Below, piece after piece: positions 19,075-26,655 of a stretch of 64,000 bases of DNA. Within the stretch, counting starts at the first letter, position 1. Every line of letters starts with the position of its first letter. The DNA comes from Methanobacterium sp964452085 (lineage in GTDB: Archaea; Methanobacteriota; Methanobacteria; Methanobacteriales; Methanobacteriaceae): the NCBI GenBank assembly GCA_964452085.1, contig CAYVKL010000011.1, forward strand, positions 1-64,000. Direction: 5' to 3'. Below the pieces are notes generated by a model that saw only the letters and a program-made list of their open reading frames with translations, searched no databases and was not told where the DNA came from. Made by a program: the position numbers and the translations under genes.

Positions 19075-19204
19075 TGATCAATTAAATAACGATTAAACTA
19101 GTTTTTATTGTCTATTTGGTTGTTAAGGGAAATTTTTCATGGAAATCTTTCTAATCTTACTTTTGTATTTCAAAATTATAAAGAAAATTTAAATCAGTTA
19201 AACA

Positions 19205-19212
19205 ATATAAAA
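19205..19212 (+). promoter_or_regulatory. Candidate TATA box for the Roadblock/ATPase module
   Basis: ATATAAAA lies about 85 bases before the ATG at 19291 in a gap that otherwise holds no gene. A start site would be expected near 19235. The ribosome site GGGGGA at 19279-19284 precedes the start codon. Confidence 0.4.
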
Positions 19213-19290
19213 GTCATATGAATTATTGATTGAACATATTATCCTTGAATAATGTTTAAGGTTACTAAATAATATTTATGGGGGAAATAA

Positions 19291-19668
19291 ATGGCTAAAA
19301 CTAAAAAAGAAGAGCTGGATGATGTGCTCACAACTCTCATGCAAGTGGGACAGATAAAGGCATGTGGTATAGTTTCTAAAGAAGGACTTTTAATAAACTC
19401 CAGAACCCCTCCTGATGTTGATGCTCGTATTTTCTCAGCATTATGTTCTACTATTATGGGGGCAGCAGAAGCTGCATCTGGGCAGATGACTACCGGTGCT
19501 GTTAGTCAGATATCTGTTAAAACCGAAAAAGGAACTATTGTTTTAATTCCAGCAGGATCTAAAGCTATTTTAACTGTTTTAACGGACCCTGAAGCTCAAC
19601 TTGGGCTTATTTTCTTCGAAATGGAATCTATTGCAGATCAAGTCAAACAGATCATGGGTGGGATGTAA
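19291..19668 (+). CDS. Roadblock/LC7-domain protein (MglB-like)
   Basis: A 125-residue protein made of a single Roadblock/LC7 domain: an N-terminal helix (KKEELDDVLTTLMQVGQI), the strand-turn ACGIVSKEGLLINSR, the long helix ARIFSALCSTIMGAAEAASG, then ISVKTEKGTIVLIPAG and AILTVLTDPEAQLGLIFFEM. Roadblock proteins dimerise and regulate small GTPases, as MglB does with MglA. The next gene, two bases downstream, encodes a protein ending in just such a small GTPase, so a functional pair is very likely. It opens a run of five same-strand genes. Confidence 0.9.
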   Translation: MAKTKKEELDDVLTTLMQVGQIKACGIVSKEGLLINSRTPPDVDARIFSALCSTIMGAAEAASGQMTTGAVSQISVKTEKGTIVLIPAGSKAILTVLTDPEAQLGLIFFEMESIADQVKQIMGGM

Positions 19669-19670
19669 TT

Positions 19671-20843
19671 ATGAAAAAGACCCGCATTCCAAAACTTGAC
19701 GACTTTTTGGGAGGGGGAATACCAGAAGGATCATCTGTGCTTTTTTACGCGGATCCTGGAGTTGAATGTGAGGCTTTTGGTTACCAAACTTTACAGAGTC
19801 GATTGGAAGATGGTGATTTAGGTTTTATCTTTACCAACGTAACTGAACCAAGTTCGATAATTTATGAATTTGAAAAATTCGGATGGGATCTTCAGAAAAG
19901 TATGGACGATGAACGTGTTTTTTTCGTAGATGGAAGTTCATCTTTTATTGGTGCCCCCATAGCCGGAAAATATTGGATAGAAGATTATTCACAAATCGAA
20001 GAAGTTGTGCTTAAAGCAATAAGTGATGTAAGTGAGGGTTTAGGAGTAATAAATAATCTTTCGACATTGATTGATTATATTGGGGATGAAGAAACCGTTC
20101 AGATAATTAATCGATGGAACGAGGCAGCTAAAGAGAAAAATACTATTTTATTGTATATTTTCACCGAATGGGATTATGAGGCCGAATTAATTGAACAAAT
20201 TAAAGAATCTATGGATTGTTTAGTTAATCTTAATACCATAGAAGAAAGGGTGATCATTGGTCAAGGATTTATGGTCACGGGAGCATCATGGATTACTCCA
20301 TCCAGTAGTATGGTTCTTTTTAACATCCTAAGGCCGGGTGGTGTAAAAATATTTATACCAAAAATATTGGTCACAGGCCCATTCAACGCAGGGAAATCTA
20401 GCTTTGTTAAAAATATAGCCAAAGATTCAGTTTCTGTTGATAGGATGGCATTAGGTAATGTACCAACGACTATTGCTATGGATATAGGTCACATGGAATA
20501 TAAAGGATTTATTGCTGATGTTTTTGGAACCCCTGGCCAGGAAAGATTTGATCTCATTCTTGATGTTTTGTCGAAAGAAGCAGTAGGTGCATTTATCATG
20601 ATAGATTCCACTGCGCCTAAGACTTTCGCCCGGGCAAAAGAGATGATGAAAAGGTGCAAAGCTGAAGCCATACCCAAAGTTATTGTGGCAAATAAGCAGG
20701 ATCTTCCTGATGCCTTATCCATTGAAGAGATACGGAAGGTTATGAACATTGATCGTAGCATACCCATTATTCCCATAAGTCTGATTCATAATGAGGGAAT
20801 TGAAGATGCTTTGGATGCGCTTTTGAAGTTATTATACAGGTGA
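19671..20843 (+). CDS. RecA/KaiC-like domain fused to a Ras-like small GTPase
   Basis: A 390-residue two-domain protein. Residues 1-220 follow the layout of KaiC/RecA-superfamily ATPases (PKLDDFLGGGIPEGSSVLFY at the start), but the P-loop is degenerate: ADPGVECEA at 27-35 in place of GxxxxGK[ST]. Residues 230-390 are a small GTPase with intact motifs: GPFNAGKS (236-243), switch I Thr near 266-267, switch II DVFGTPGQERF (283-293) and NKQD (341-344). The GTPase resembles the MglA/Arf-like prokaryotic class. The start is two bases after the Roadblock gene, and four bases separate it from the next ATPase, so all are coupled. It is probably the signalling core of the module. Confidence 0.88.
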   Translation: MKKTRIPKLDDFLGGGIPEGSSVLFYADPGVECEAFGYQTLQSRLEDGDLGFIFTNVTEPSSIIYEFEKFGWDLQKSMDDERVFFVDGSSSFIGAPIAGKYWIEDYSQIEEVVLKAISDVSEGLGVINNLSTLIDYIGDEETVQIINRWNEAAKEKNTILLYIFTEWDYEAELIEQIKESMDCLVNLNTIEERVIIGQGFMVTGASWITPSSSMVLFNILRPGGVKIFIPKILVTGPFNAGKSSFVKNIAKDSVSVDRMALGNVPTTIAMDIGHMEYKGFIADVFGTPGQERFDLILDVLSKEAVGAFIMIDSTAPKTFARAKEMMKRCKAEAIPKVIVANKQDLPDALSIEEIRKVMNIDRSIPIIPISLIHNEGIEDALDALLKLLYR

Positions 20844-20847
20844 GTTC

Positions 20848-21564
20848 ATGATAGTCCGCATATCTTCTGGAATTCATGGATTTGATGAGTTAACGAATTC
20901 TGGTGATGATTTAGGATTAGAGACCGGAGGTATCCCTGAAAATACTGTTACCCTACTTTATGGCCCTAAAAATGTTGGAAAATCTTTGTTTTGTTATGGG
21001 TTTTCATATTATGGATTAAAACAGGATGAACCCTGCCTTTATTTAACCACTGACCAGAAAGTCCAAGTGATTTATGACAATATGTTAGAGCTTGGATTGA
21101 ATTTAGATGAACCTATGCAAAATAATATGTTATATTTAGTAGATGCTGCTACTGATGATCCTGAAGTTGAAAATTCAGATATTTACCAAACGTGTTCTGT
21201 AAGAAATCCTACTGATATTTTGGTTAAAATAAGTCGCGGATTGAGTTCAATTTCCCAAAAAAGTCCTAGATTCAGAGGTGTAATTGATTCAAGTACCACA
21301 ATTCTAGAATCAAACAATGAAATGTTAATTATTCGGGTTTTAAAGACTTATATACTTCGTATAAAGGAAGCAGGGGGGACTGCTATTATTACTTATACTG
21401 AAGGGGCTTTAAACACGCAAACTGAGACTTTAATTAAATCTATGGCAGATAATATAATTAATCTCGATGGAGAAAAAATTACTATTGAAGCAATGAAGGG
21501 TAATGGGCCCAAACAAGCCAATTATCAAATTACTGATTATGGTGTTGTGGTTTTAGATAAATGA
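20848..21564 (+). CDS. KaiC-like RecA-superfamily ATPase
   Basis: A single RecA/KaiC-type domain of 238 residues. The start IVRISSGIHGFDELTNSGDD is typical of KaiC-like proteins. Walker A is GPKNVGKS (39-46), and a Walker B-like strand is FRGVIDSSTT near 145. The last third has GGTAIITYTEGAL, resembling KaiC motifs. The neighbouring domain at 19671 has lost its P-loop while this one keeps it, so this may be the ATP-dependent subunit. It is paralogous to the gene at 21612, and both share an LxxxDE insertion after the first helix. Partner and output unknown. Confidence 0.85.
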   Translation: MIVRISSGIHGFDELTNSGDDLGLETGGIPENTVTLLYGPKNVGKSLFCYGFSYYGLKQDEPCLYLTTDQKVQVIYDNMLELGLNLDEPMQNNMLYLVDAATDDPEVENSDIYQTCSVRNPTDILVKISRGLSSISQKSPRFRGVIDSSTTILESNNEMLIIRVLKTYILRIKEAGGTAIITYTEGALNTQTETLIKSMADNIINLDGEKITIEAMKGNGPKQANYQITDYGVVVLDK

Positions 21565-21611
21565 CAGTCCATCGTAAAATTATAGAATATCATTAGATAA
21601 AAAGTGATGAA

Positions 21612-22340
21612 ATGAACACTATTGAATCAGGTATAAATGGATTAGATGTATTACTGGAGCATGTAAACAACTATGATGAGGTTGGTTATCCAATTAATAC
21701 ATCAACGTTAGTATATGGGCCACCTAAGGTTGGAAAATCCATTTTTTCCAATCAATTCGCATATCATGGTCTTAACAAAGAAGAGCCCTGCCTCTACATC
21801 ACTGCTGATGAAGGTTTTAAACAACTACAACAAAATATGGCTAATTTCGGATGGTTTATCCAAGCACCCATGGAAAAAGAGCTTCTTTACATTATCGACC
21901 CATTATCTTCACTTTCTAGCGCTCCTATTAACACATCTAATGCCTATAATGTGTCTAAAATTAATGATCCCACAGATTTAATGGTTAAAATAGGTCTAGG
22001 AACGCGTTTTGTTTTTAAGAAATCTAATAACTTCCGTTCAATTTTTGATTCTCTTACAACACCTTTTATTTTTAACCCTGAAAAAATGGTTTTAAGGTTT
22101 TTGAAGACATATATTCGTCGTTTGAAGGAGGCCGGTTCTACAGTTTTAGTAACCTATACTGAAGGAGTAGCTGATAAAAAAACTGAAAAAGAACTAAAAT
22201 CATTATTTGATAATATTATAATGCTTGATGGAAGTTATTTAACCTTCAAGTCAGGTATTGGTTTAATCGCGACTGCTGAATATAACATAAGTGATCAAGG
22301 TCTAATTTTAGAAAAGGGGAGATACTTTGACAGAGAATAA
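21612..22340 (+). CDS. KaiC-like RecA-superfamily ATPase, paralogue
   Basis: A 242-residue single-domain ATPase, closely similar in layout to the gene at 20848. It starts ESGINGLDVLLEHVNNYDEV, has Walker A GPPKVGKS (36-43), EEPCLYITADEGF after the first helix, FRSIFDSLTTPFIF as the Walker B region, and AGSTVLVTYTEGVA near the end. Tandem duplicates with conserved P-loops suggest a hetero-oligomer or two signalling states. ATG with SD-like GTGATG four bases upstream. Confidence 0.85.
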   Translation: MNTIESGINGLDVLLEHVNNYDEVGYPINTSTLVYGPPKVGKSIFSNQFAYHGLNKEEPCLYITADEGFKQLQQNMANFGWFIQAPMEKELLYIIDPLSSLSSAPINTSNAYNVSKINDPTDLMVKIGLGTRFVFKKSNNFRSIFDSLTTPFIFNPEKMVLRFLKTYIRRLKEAGSTVLVTYTEGVADKKTEKELKSLFDNIIMLDGSYLTFKSGIGLIATAEYNISDQGLILEKGRYFDRE

Positions 22341-22420
22341 GGGCTGATCTCGAACTATCTCTTGTTATTAAGTGATGGTAGTATTCTAAAAAGTAAATTG
22401 ATACATTTAGGTGATATAAA

Positions 22421-23356
22421 TTGAACAGGGAAAATTTATTAAAATCAATGCTGATTTTAGGTATTTTTGATGGTAAAAAAGATTATAATTCTTCTGTAAA
22501 AAAGCTCTTAGAAGAACTATGGAACTACCAGGAAGCTGAAGCTAGTTTAATGGTGGAAATAGCAACTCTTCAATATGATAATGGTGACACTGAAGATGCA
22601 ATAGGTTTTCTAGAAAAATCAGTTGATATATATAGATATTTAGGATTTGCTGAACAAGAGGCAACTATTTTAGATCTCATTGGAGATATTTATCGAAATA
22701 CAAATAATATTTCTAAAGCACTGATTTATTATCGTCAATCCTTAAAAACATGTTCCAATATTGAAACTCCTCTTAAAGAAGAGGTATTAACTAAATTAAA
22801 AGAATATGAGAATGAATTTGATACTATAAATGGAAATACATCCAATGTTATTGAAAATGATTCATCAACCCCTGAAAGTGTATCTGATGTCTTTAACGAC
22901 TATACGTCACCTGAAGAAAATATTGATTATGCTAAAATTGGGAAGAAACTTGATGATATAATTGGCCTACTGGATGAATCTGCAGTTTACGGAACTTATC
23001 AAAATTATGAAAATCCTTTGGAACATATAAAGGAAGCCTATGAATTAGCCAAAAGTATTGGTGATCAGAAGGGAGAAGCAGCTTTACTTCTTATTATGGG
23101 AGATATATCCTTAAAAAATGAAAAAACCCAATTATCCTTGGAATATTTTAGAAAATCCTTAAATTTATTTAGAAAGATTGACGATGCTTACGGTGAGGCT
23201 ATTTCAATTTTGATGATTGGCACTACTTATTTCCTTTTGGGTGATACTGAAGAAGGTTCCAATTATCTAAGACAGTCTATGGAAATAATAAAAGATTTAA
23301 ATGATGATGGCATAGAAAAAGCCGCCATATCTCTTTTAAATTCTATTTATGGATAA
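22421..23356 (+). CDS. Tetratricopeptide-repeat protein
   Basis: A 311-residue soluble protein built of two TPR arrays separated by an acidic linker. The N-terminal array (about 20-140) has helices such as ASLMVEIATLQYDNGDTEDA and LDLIGDIYRNTNNISKALIY. The linker (about 143-180) is rich in Asn, Asp and Ser. The C-terminal array (about 195-305) contains LLIMGDISLKNEKTQLSLEY and ILMIGTTYFLLGDTEEGSNY. The start is TTG at 22421 behind AGGTGAT. It ends the Roadblock/ATPase run and probably acts as a scaffold or effector for those proteins. Confidence 0.82.
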   Translation: MNRENLLKSMLILGIFDGKKDYNSSVKKLLEELWNYQEAEASLMVEIATLQYDNGDTEDAIGFLEKSVDIYRYLGFAEQEATILDLIGDIYRNTNNISKALIYYRQSLKTCSNIETPLKEEVLTKLKEYENEFDTINGNTSNVIENDSSTPESVSDVFNDYTSPEENIDYAKIGKKLDDIIGLLDESAVYGTYQNYENPLEHIKEAYELAKSIGDQKGEAALLLIMGDISLKNEKTQLSLEYFRKSLNLFRKIDDAYGEAISILMIGTTYFLLGDTEEGSNYLRQSMEIIKDLNDDGIEKAAISLLNSIYG

Positions 23357-23496
23357 TTAAATGTGTTTTATCTTATCTAAAAATGTTTGGACTGATATTT
23401 ATTTGAATCACGTGCTGTTATATTAATACAACAATGCCCTTAATATTTTATAATTATCAAAAAAATAATAATTAAAATTAATTTTATAGAAAAAAT

Positions 23497-24468
23497 TTAG
23501 AACATATCTGCTTTTAGAAGGTATGCTAGTATTATTCCCACCGCACCAAAGAATATCCCAATTAACCATACAATAACCACAACGTTTTTTTCTTCCATTG
23601 GCCTTTTGAGTATCCAGCGGATCAGTGAATTGAATCCACTTTCAGGAGCCGTCAGTTTCCCATCTTCTCCTACCTGGGTGGGTTGGTGTTGTTGTCTTTC
23701 CATGACACCGGCACTGTACAATTTTAAAATCATATCTATTATATTGGGTATGAGAACAATTAAGGCTATAATTTTAACTCTGCCGAGAAATGCTACCACT
23801 ACAATGGTTGCACCTATAATTAATGTTCCAACGTCCCCTGGAAATACATTGGAAGGATGTCGGTTGTAGTATAAAAAGGCCAGAAGTGCTCCCAGCATAC
23901 ACATACTGATAACTGCTACATCAGATTTGCCCATGATGATACATGAAATACTGAGGGAAGTCATAGCGATGACACCTAAACCTGATTCAATACCATTTAA
24001 ACCTGCCAGCATATTGGTTAGATTGGCTGCGATGGAAACAGCAATAGGCATGGATAACATGTAGATTAATCCCACATTTGGTGGTGCAATCCAGATCAAA
24101 GGAAGTCCTGCCAGCCAGAGTAGAATTAGTTTCTCCTTGGAGGAAAGCATCACCAGATCATCTACCATACCCACCATACCCACCAGGAGAATTACAAGTA
24201 AGGTAATAATAAGCTGGAATTGAAGATCAGGATAGAAGTACATTCCCAGGAATATTCCTATAATAAATCCGAAAAGAATTCCGATACCACCCATTTCAGC
24301 TACCAAAGGTCTTGATGGTTTATGGATATCTCTCCCCACAATTTCAGCGTCTTTAAGCTTTTTAATAAGGCGTGGCATGCTTACGAAAGTTACAATGAAA
24401 GCAACCAAGGCACAAATCGCTGATGTCAGGAGTAAATTCTGGTATTGTAAGATTAAGTTAGTATCCAT
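23497..24468 (-). CDS. AglH/MraY-like polyprenyl-phosphate sugar-1-phosphate transferase
   Basis: A 323-residue integral membrane enzyme with about ten segments. It has the family signatures DDLVML near residue 103 (the DDxxD-type motif), NMLAGLNGIESGLG (Asn-Gly dyad) near 147-160 and VFPGDVGTL near 208-216. Such enzymes move a HexNAc-1-phosphate or similar unit from a UDP-sugar to a polyprenyl phosphate, the priming step of N-glycan, pseudomurein or glycan synthesis. A hydrophilic cytoplasmic loop between the last segments (about 253-283, ERQQHQPTQVGEDGKLT) matches MraY-type loop E. The ribosome site GGTGAT includes the stop codon of the upstream HTH gene, so the two are translationally coupled. 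Confidence 0.88.
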   Translation of the reverse strand: MDTNLILQYQNLLLTSAICALVAFIVTFVSMPRLIKKLKDAEIVGRDIHKPSRPLVAEMGGIGILFGFIIGIFLGMYFYPDLQFQLIITLLVILLVGMVGMVDDLVMLSSKEKLILLWLAGLPLIWIAPPNVGLIYMLSMPIAVSIAANLTNMLAGLNGIESGLGVIAMTSLSISCIIMGKSDVAVISMCMLGALLAFLYYNRHPSNVFPGDVGTLIIGATIVVVAFLGRVKIIALIVLIPNIIDMILKLYSAGVMERQQHQPTQVGEDGKLTAPESGFNSLIRWILKRPMEEKNVVVIVWLIGIFFGAVGIILAYLLKADMF

Positions 24469-24475
24469 TTTTTGA

Positions 24476-24934
24476 TCACCTTTTTAATAAGGAATACACA
24501 GTTCTAATTGGGATTTCCATACGAACTGCAATTTCTTTGGCAGGGATTCCCTCATTGTAAAGATTTTTAACTTTCTGGACTTTCTCAGGTGTGTACTTAA
24601 TTTTCCGTCCACGTTTTAGTGGAGAATCTAGGAGATAGTAAACAGTTTTAAGTGGTATTTCCAGTGTATATGCAATTTCCTTGGGAGATTTACCTGATTT
24701 TAATAAACTCTGGACTTCTAAAACTTTTTCAGCATCATATTTTATGGGCCTACCTTTTTTTTCTACTGGTACAACAGCAACTCCTAATTCATCAAGTGCC
24801 TGAATATATTTTGGTGAAATTCGTGAATATAAACTGGGAGGGCAGCTTATTTTTTTAAGATCTGGATGCTGGTCCAGAAGTTCCATGATCTTACTGAAGG
24901 ATAATGGTTTATTCACATATATTTCATCTATCAA
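24476..24934 (-). CDS. Protein with two tandem resolvase-type helix-turn-helix repeats
   Basis: A 152-residue protein. After an N-terminal helical region of about 60 residues, two homologous 42-residue repeats occur at 61-102 and 109-150, exactly 48 residues apart. Each reads GR(P/K)IKY, then a helix and an HTH of the Hin/Tc3 type (SPKEIAYTLEIPLKTVYYLL and PAKEIAVRMEIPIRTVYSLL). It is probably a sequence-specific DNA-binding regulator of the operon or of surface-glycan genes. The start is TTG at 24934 behind GGTG. It lies between the DUF530 gene (17 bases upstream) and the AglH/MraY-like gene (7 bases downstream). Confidence 0.75.
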   Translation of the reverse strand: MIDEIYVNKPLSFSKIMELLDQHPDLKKISCPPSLYSRISPKYIQALDELGVAVVPVEKKGRPIKYDAEKVLEVQSLLKSGKSPKEIAYTLEIPLKTVYYLLDSPLKRGRKIKYTPEKVQKVKNLYNEGIPAKEIAVRMEIPIRTVYSLLKR

Positions 24935-24951
24935 GAAAACACCATGGATGA

Positions 24952-26517
24952 TTATTTCTTCATAATTTCCATAAACTTTTTTGCTTTATTTGAAACTGGT
25001 TTTTGGAGGGTTTCAAGATTTTCTTTCTCCTTTAAGACATCAAAGTTTTTCACACAAAACAATGCAGCAGTTTTTTCCACAGGTATATTAGTTTCCATTG
25101 AAAGGAAAGCCGCTCCCAGTGCAGCTCCCATTTGCAAGTGAAGTCCTTTCATCTTTTTTTCAACTGAAAATTTACCAGATAACACTTTTCCCATGTTGGG
25201 AATATAATCTATTTTCTCATTTAGATAATGCTGTATAATCTTTACTACTTCTAGATTAAAGTCCTGAAAAGCTTTTATCTGATTTGAATCAAGACTCGGA
25301 CGAAGGTAAGGGAAAGGGCCGGAATATTTATTTCGCCGATCATAAGATGTGGTTAAATAGTAATGTAATAGATCCCAGAGGATATAAATGCGGGGAAATT
25401 CTTGATATAAGCTCCTTTCAATTTTATCTTTCTGCTTGAGATCTTTTTGGACCTCAACCTGAAGAATTCCCTCATTATCTAAAAGTCCCCTTTCAGAAAG
25501 TTCTTTTTCTAATAATAAATTCTTAAGATTTTCTGGCTCATCTCCATCTTGAAGCATATTAGCCTTTTTTGATGCCACTGACTGGGCTTCATGGTAAGTT
25601 TCTATTTTTTTATTATTTTTTAGGGTTTTTTCAAGTAAATCAGGTAAAAACTTCATGACTTGATTTTCGGCATGCTTCACATATCCCAGTGAAAGTGCTG
25701 TTTGCATTTGTTTATCGTTAATTATGGAGGGTTTCTTTCTATGGAATTGCATCATCTCAATACGAGCATTGGAACCATACTGATTTCTGATTTCCTTTTC
25801 ATAGTTCATCTCATCATCAGCATCAATGGTGACGCGTTTTCTGACCCAGCGACCATCCTCTAATACTTTAATAACCAAAGAAACAGTTTTAACAATTCCT
25901 CTTTTTTCCTGTTTGAGGATACGAACCATGCTACGGAAAGCTTCTCTGCTTCTGGGGCTGAGCTGGGATAATTTTACCATATAGTCACCGGAAAGTGGTA
26001 AAAATGGTATTATCTCCAGGCGATAAACACCGTCATAGTTAACATGTAACTTAAGATCATCCTCCCCACATTCGCACTTCTTTTTTGTGAGAATGGAAAT
26101 CTCATGACCCCTATATTTACGCTGGCATTTAACGCATTCAATGGTTGCAAATTCCTCTAAATGTCCAATTGCAATGCGATGAGATGACATGGCAGATTTT
26201 ACTCTGTCAAGAATGTTCTTTTTGGCAGCAGCATTCATCCTAAAATACTGGGTATGGCGGCTGATATCATACATATCTTCTGCCTTCATCTCCCCTGCAG
26301 GAGGCCTCCCATATTTATTAATGGAACGATAAGGGGCAGTGTACCCTTTTATCTCCATATTTTCCCTCATATCATGCAGAGTATCCATATTATTTTTTAA
26401 ATAACTGTAAAGCTCTAAAAATTCATCTGGATCTTCAATACCAGTAATGGAAATTCTTTTCCTCTTGATCTGGTCCAGAAAACGCTCGGATCTCCCTATG
26501 AGTACAGATTCATTCAT
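24952..26517 (-). CDS. DUF530 family protein
   Basis: A soluble protein of about 521 residues, recognised as the methanogen DUF530 family. A zinc-ribbon-like unit lies near residues 130-150 (CVKCQRKYRGHEI, then CECGEDDL). It is followed by a basic region with LSPRSREAFRSMVRILKQEK and by a helical C-terminal half. Role unknown; the zinc ribbon and basic surface are compatible with nucleic-acid binding. The start chosen is ATG at 26517, behind AAGGA with five bases of spacing. A TTG six codons upstream (26535) is also open but has no ribosome site. It is the first gene of a three-gene operon with the HTH and AglH/MraY-like genes. Confidence 0.72.
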   Translation of the reverse strand: MNESVLIGRSERFLDQIKRKRISITGIEDPDEFLELYSYLKNNMDTLHDMRENMEIKGYTAPYRSINKYGRPPAGEMKAEDMYDISRHTQYFRMNAAAKKNILDRVKSAMSSHRIAIGHLEEFATIECVKCQRKYRGHEISILTKKKCECGEDDLKLHVNYDGVYRLEIIPFLPLSGDYMVKLSQLSPRSREAFRSMVRILKQEKRGIVKTVSLVIKVLEDGRWVRKRVTIDADDEMNYEKEIRNQYGSNARIEMMQFHRKKPSIINDKQMQTALSLGYVKHAENQVMKFLPDLLEKTLKNNKKIETYHEAQSVASKKANMLQDGDEPENLKNLLLEKELSERGLLDNEGILQVEVQKDLKQKDKIERSLYQEFPRIYILWDLLHYYLTTSYDRRNKYSGPFPYLRPSLDSNQIKAFQDFNLEVVKIIQHYLNEKIDYIPNMGKVLSGKFSVEKKMKGLHLQMGAALGAAFLSMETNIPVEKTAALFCVKNFDVLKEKENLETLQKPVSNKAKKFMEIMKK

Positions 26518-26655
26518 CTTATTCCTTCGTACCAATTATTTAATTAGATCTCAGCAATAGTTGTGCAGCAATAGTTGTGCAAGAAATAATTTTCTCACAC
26601 GCACGGATTAATCCCTAAACTTACTATTATTTGGAAATAAATATGTAAATTTATA

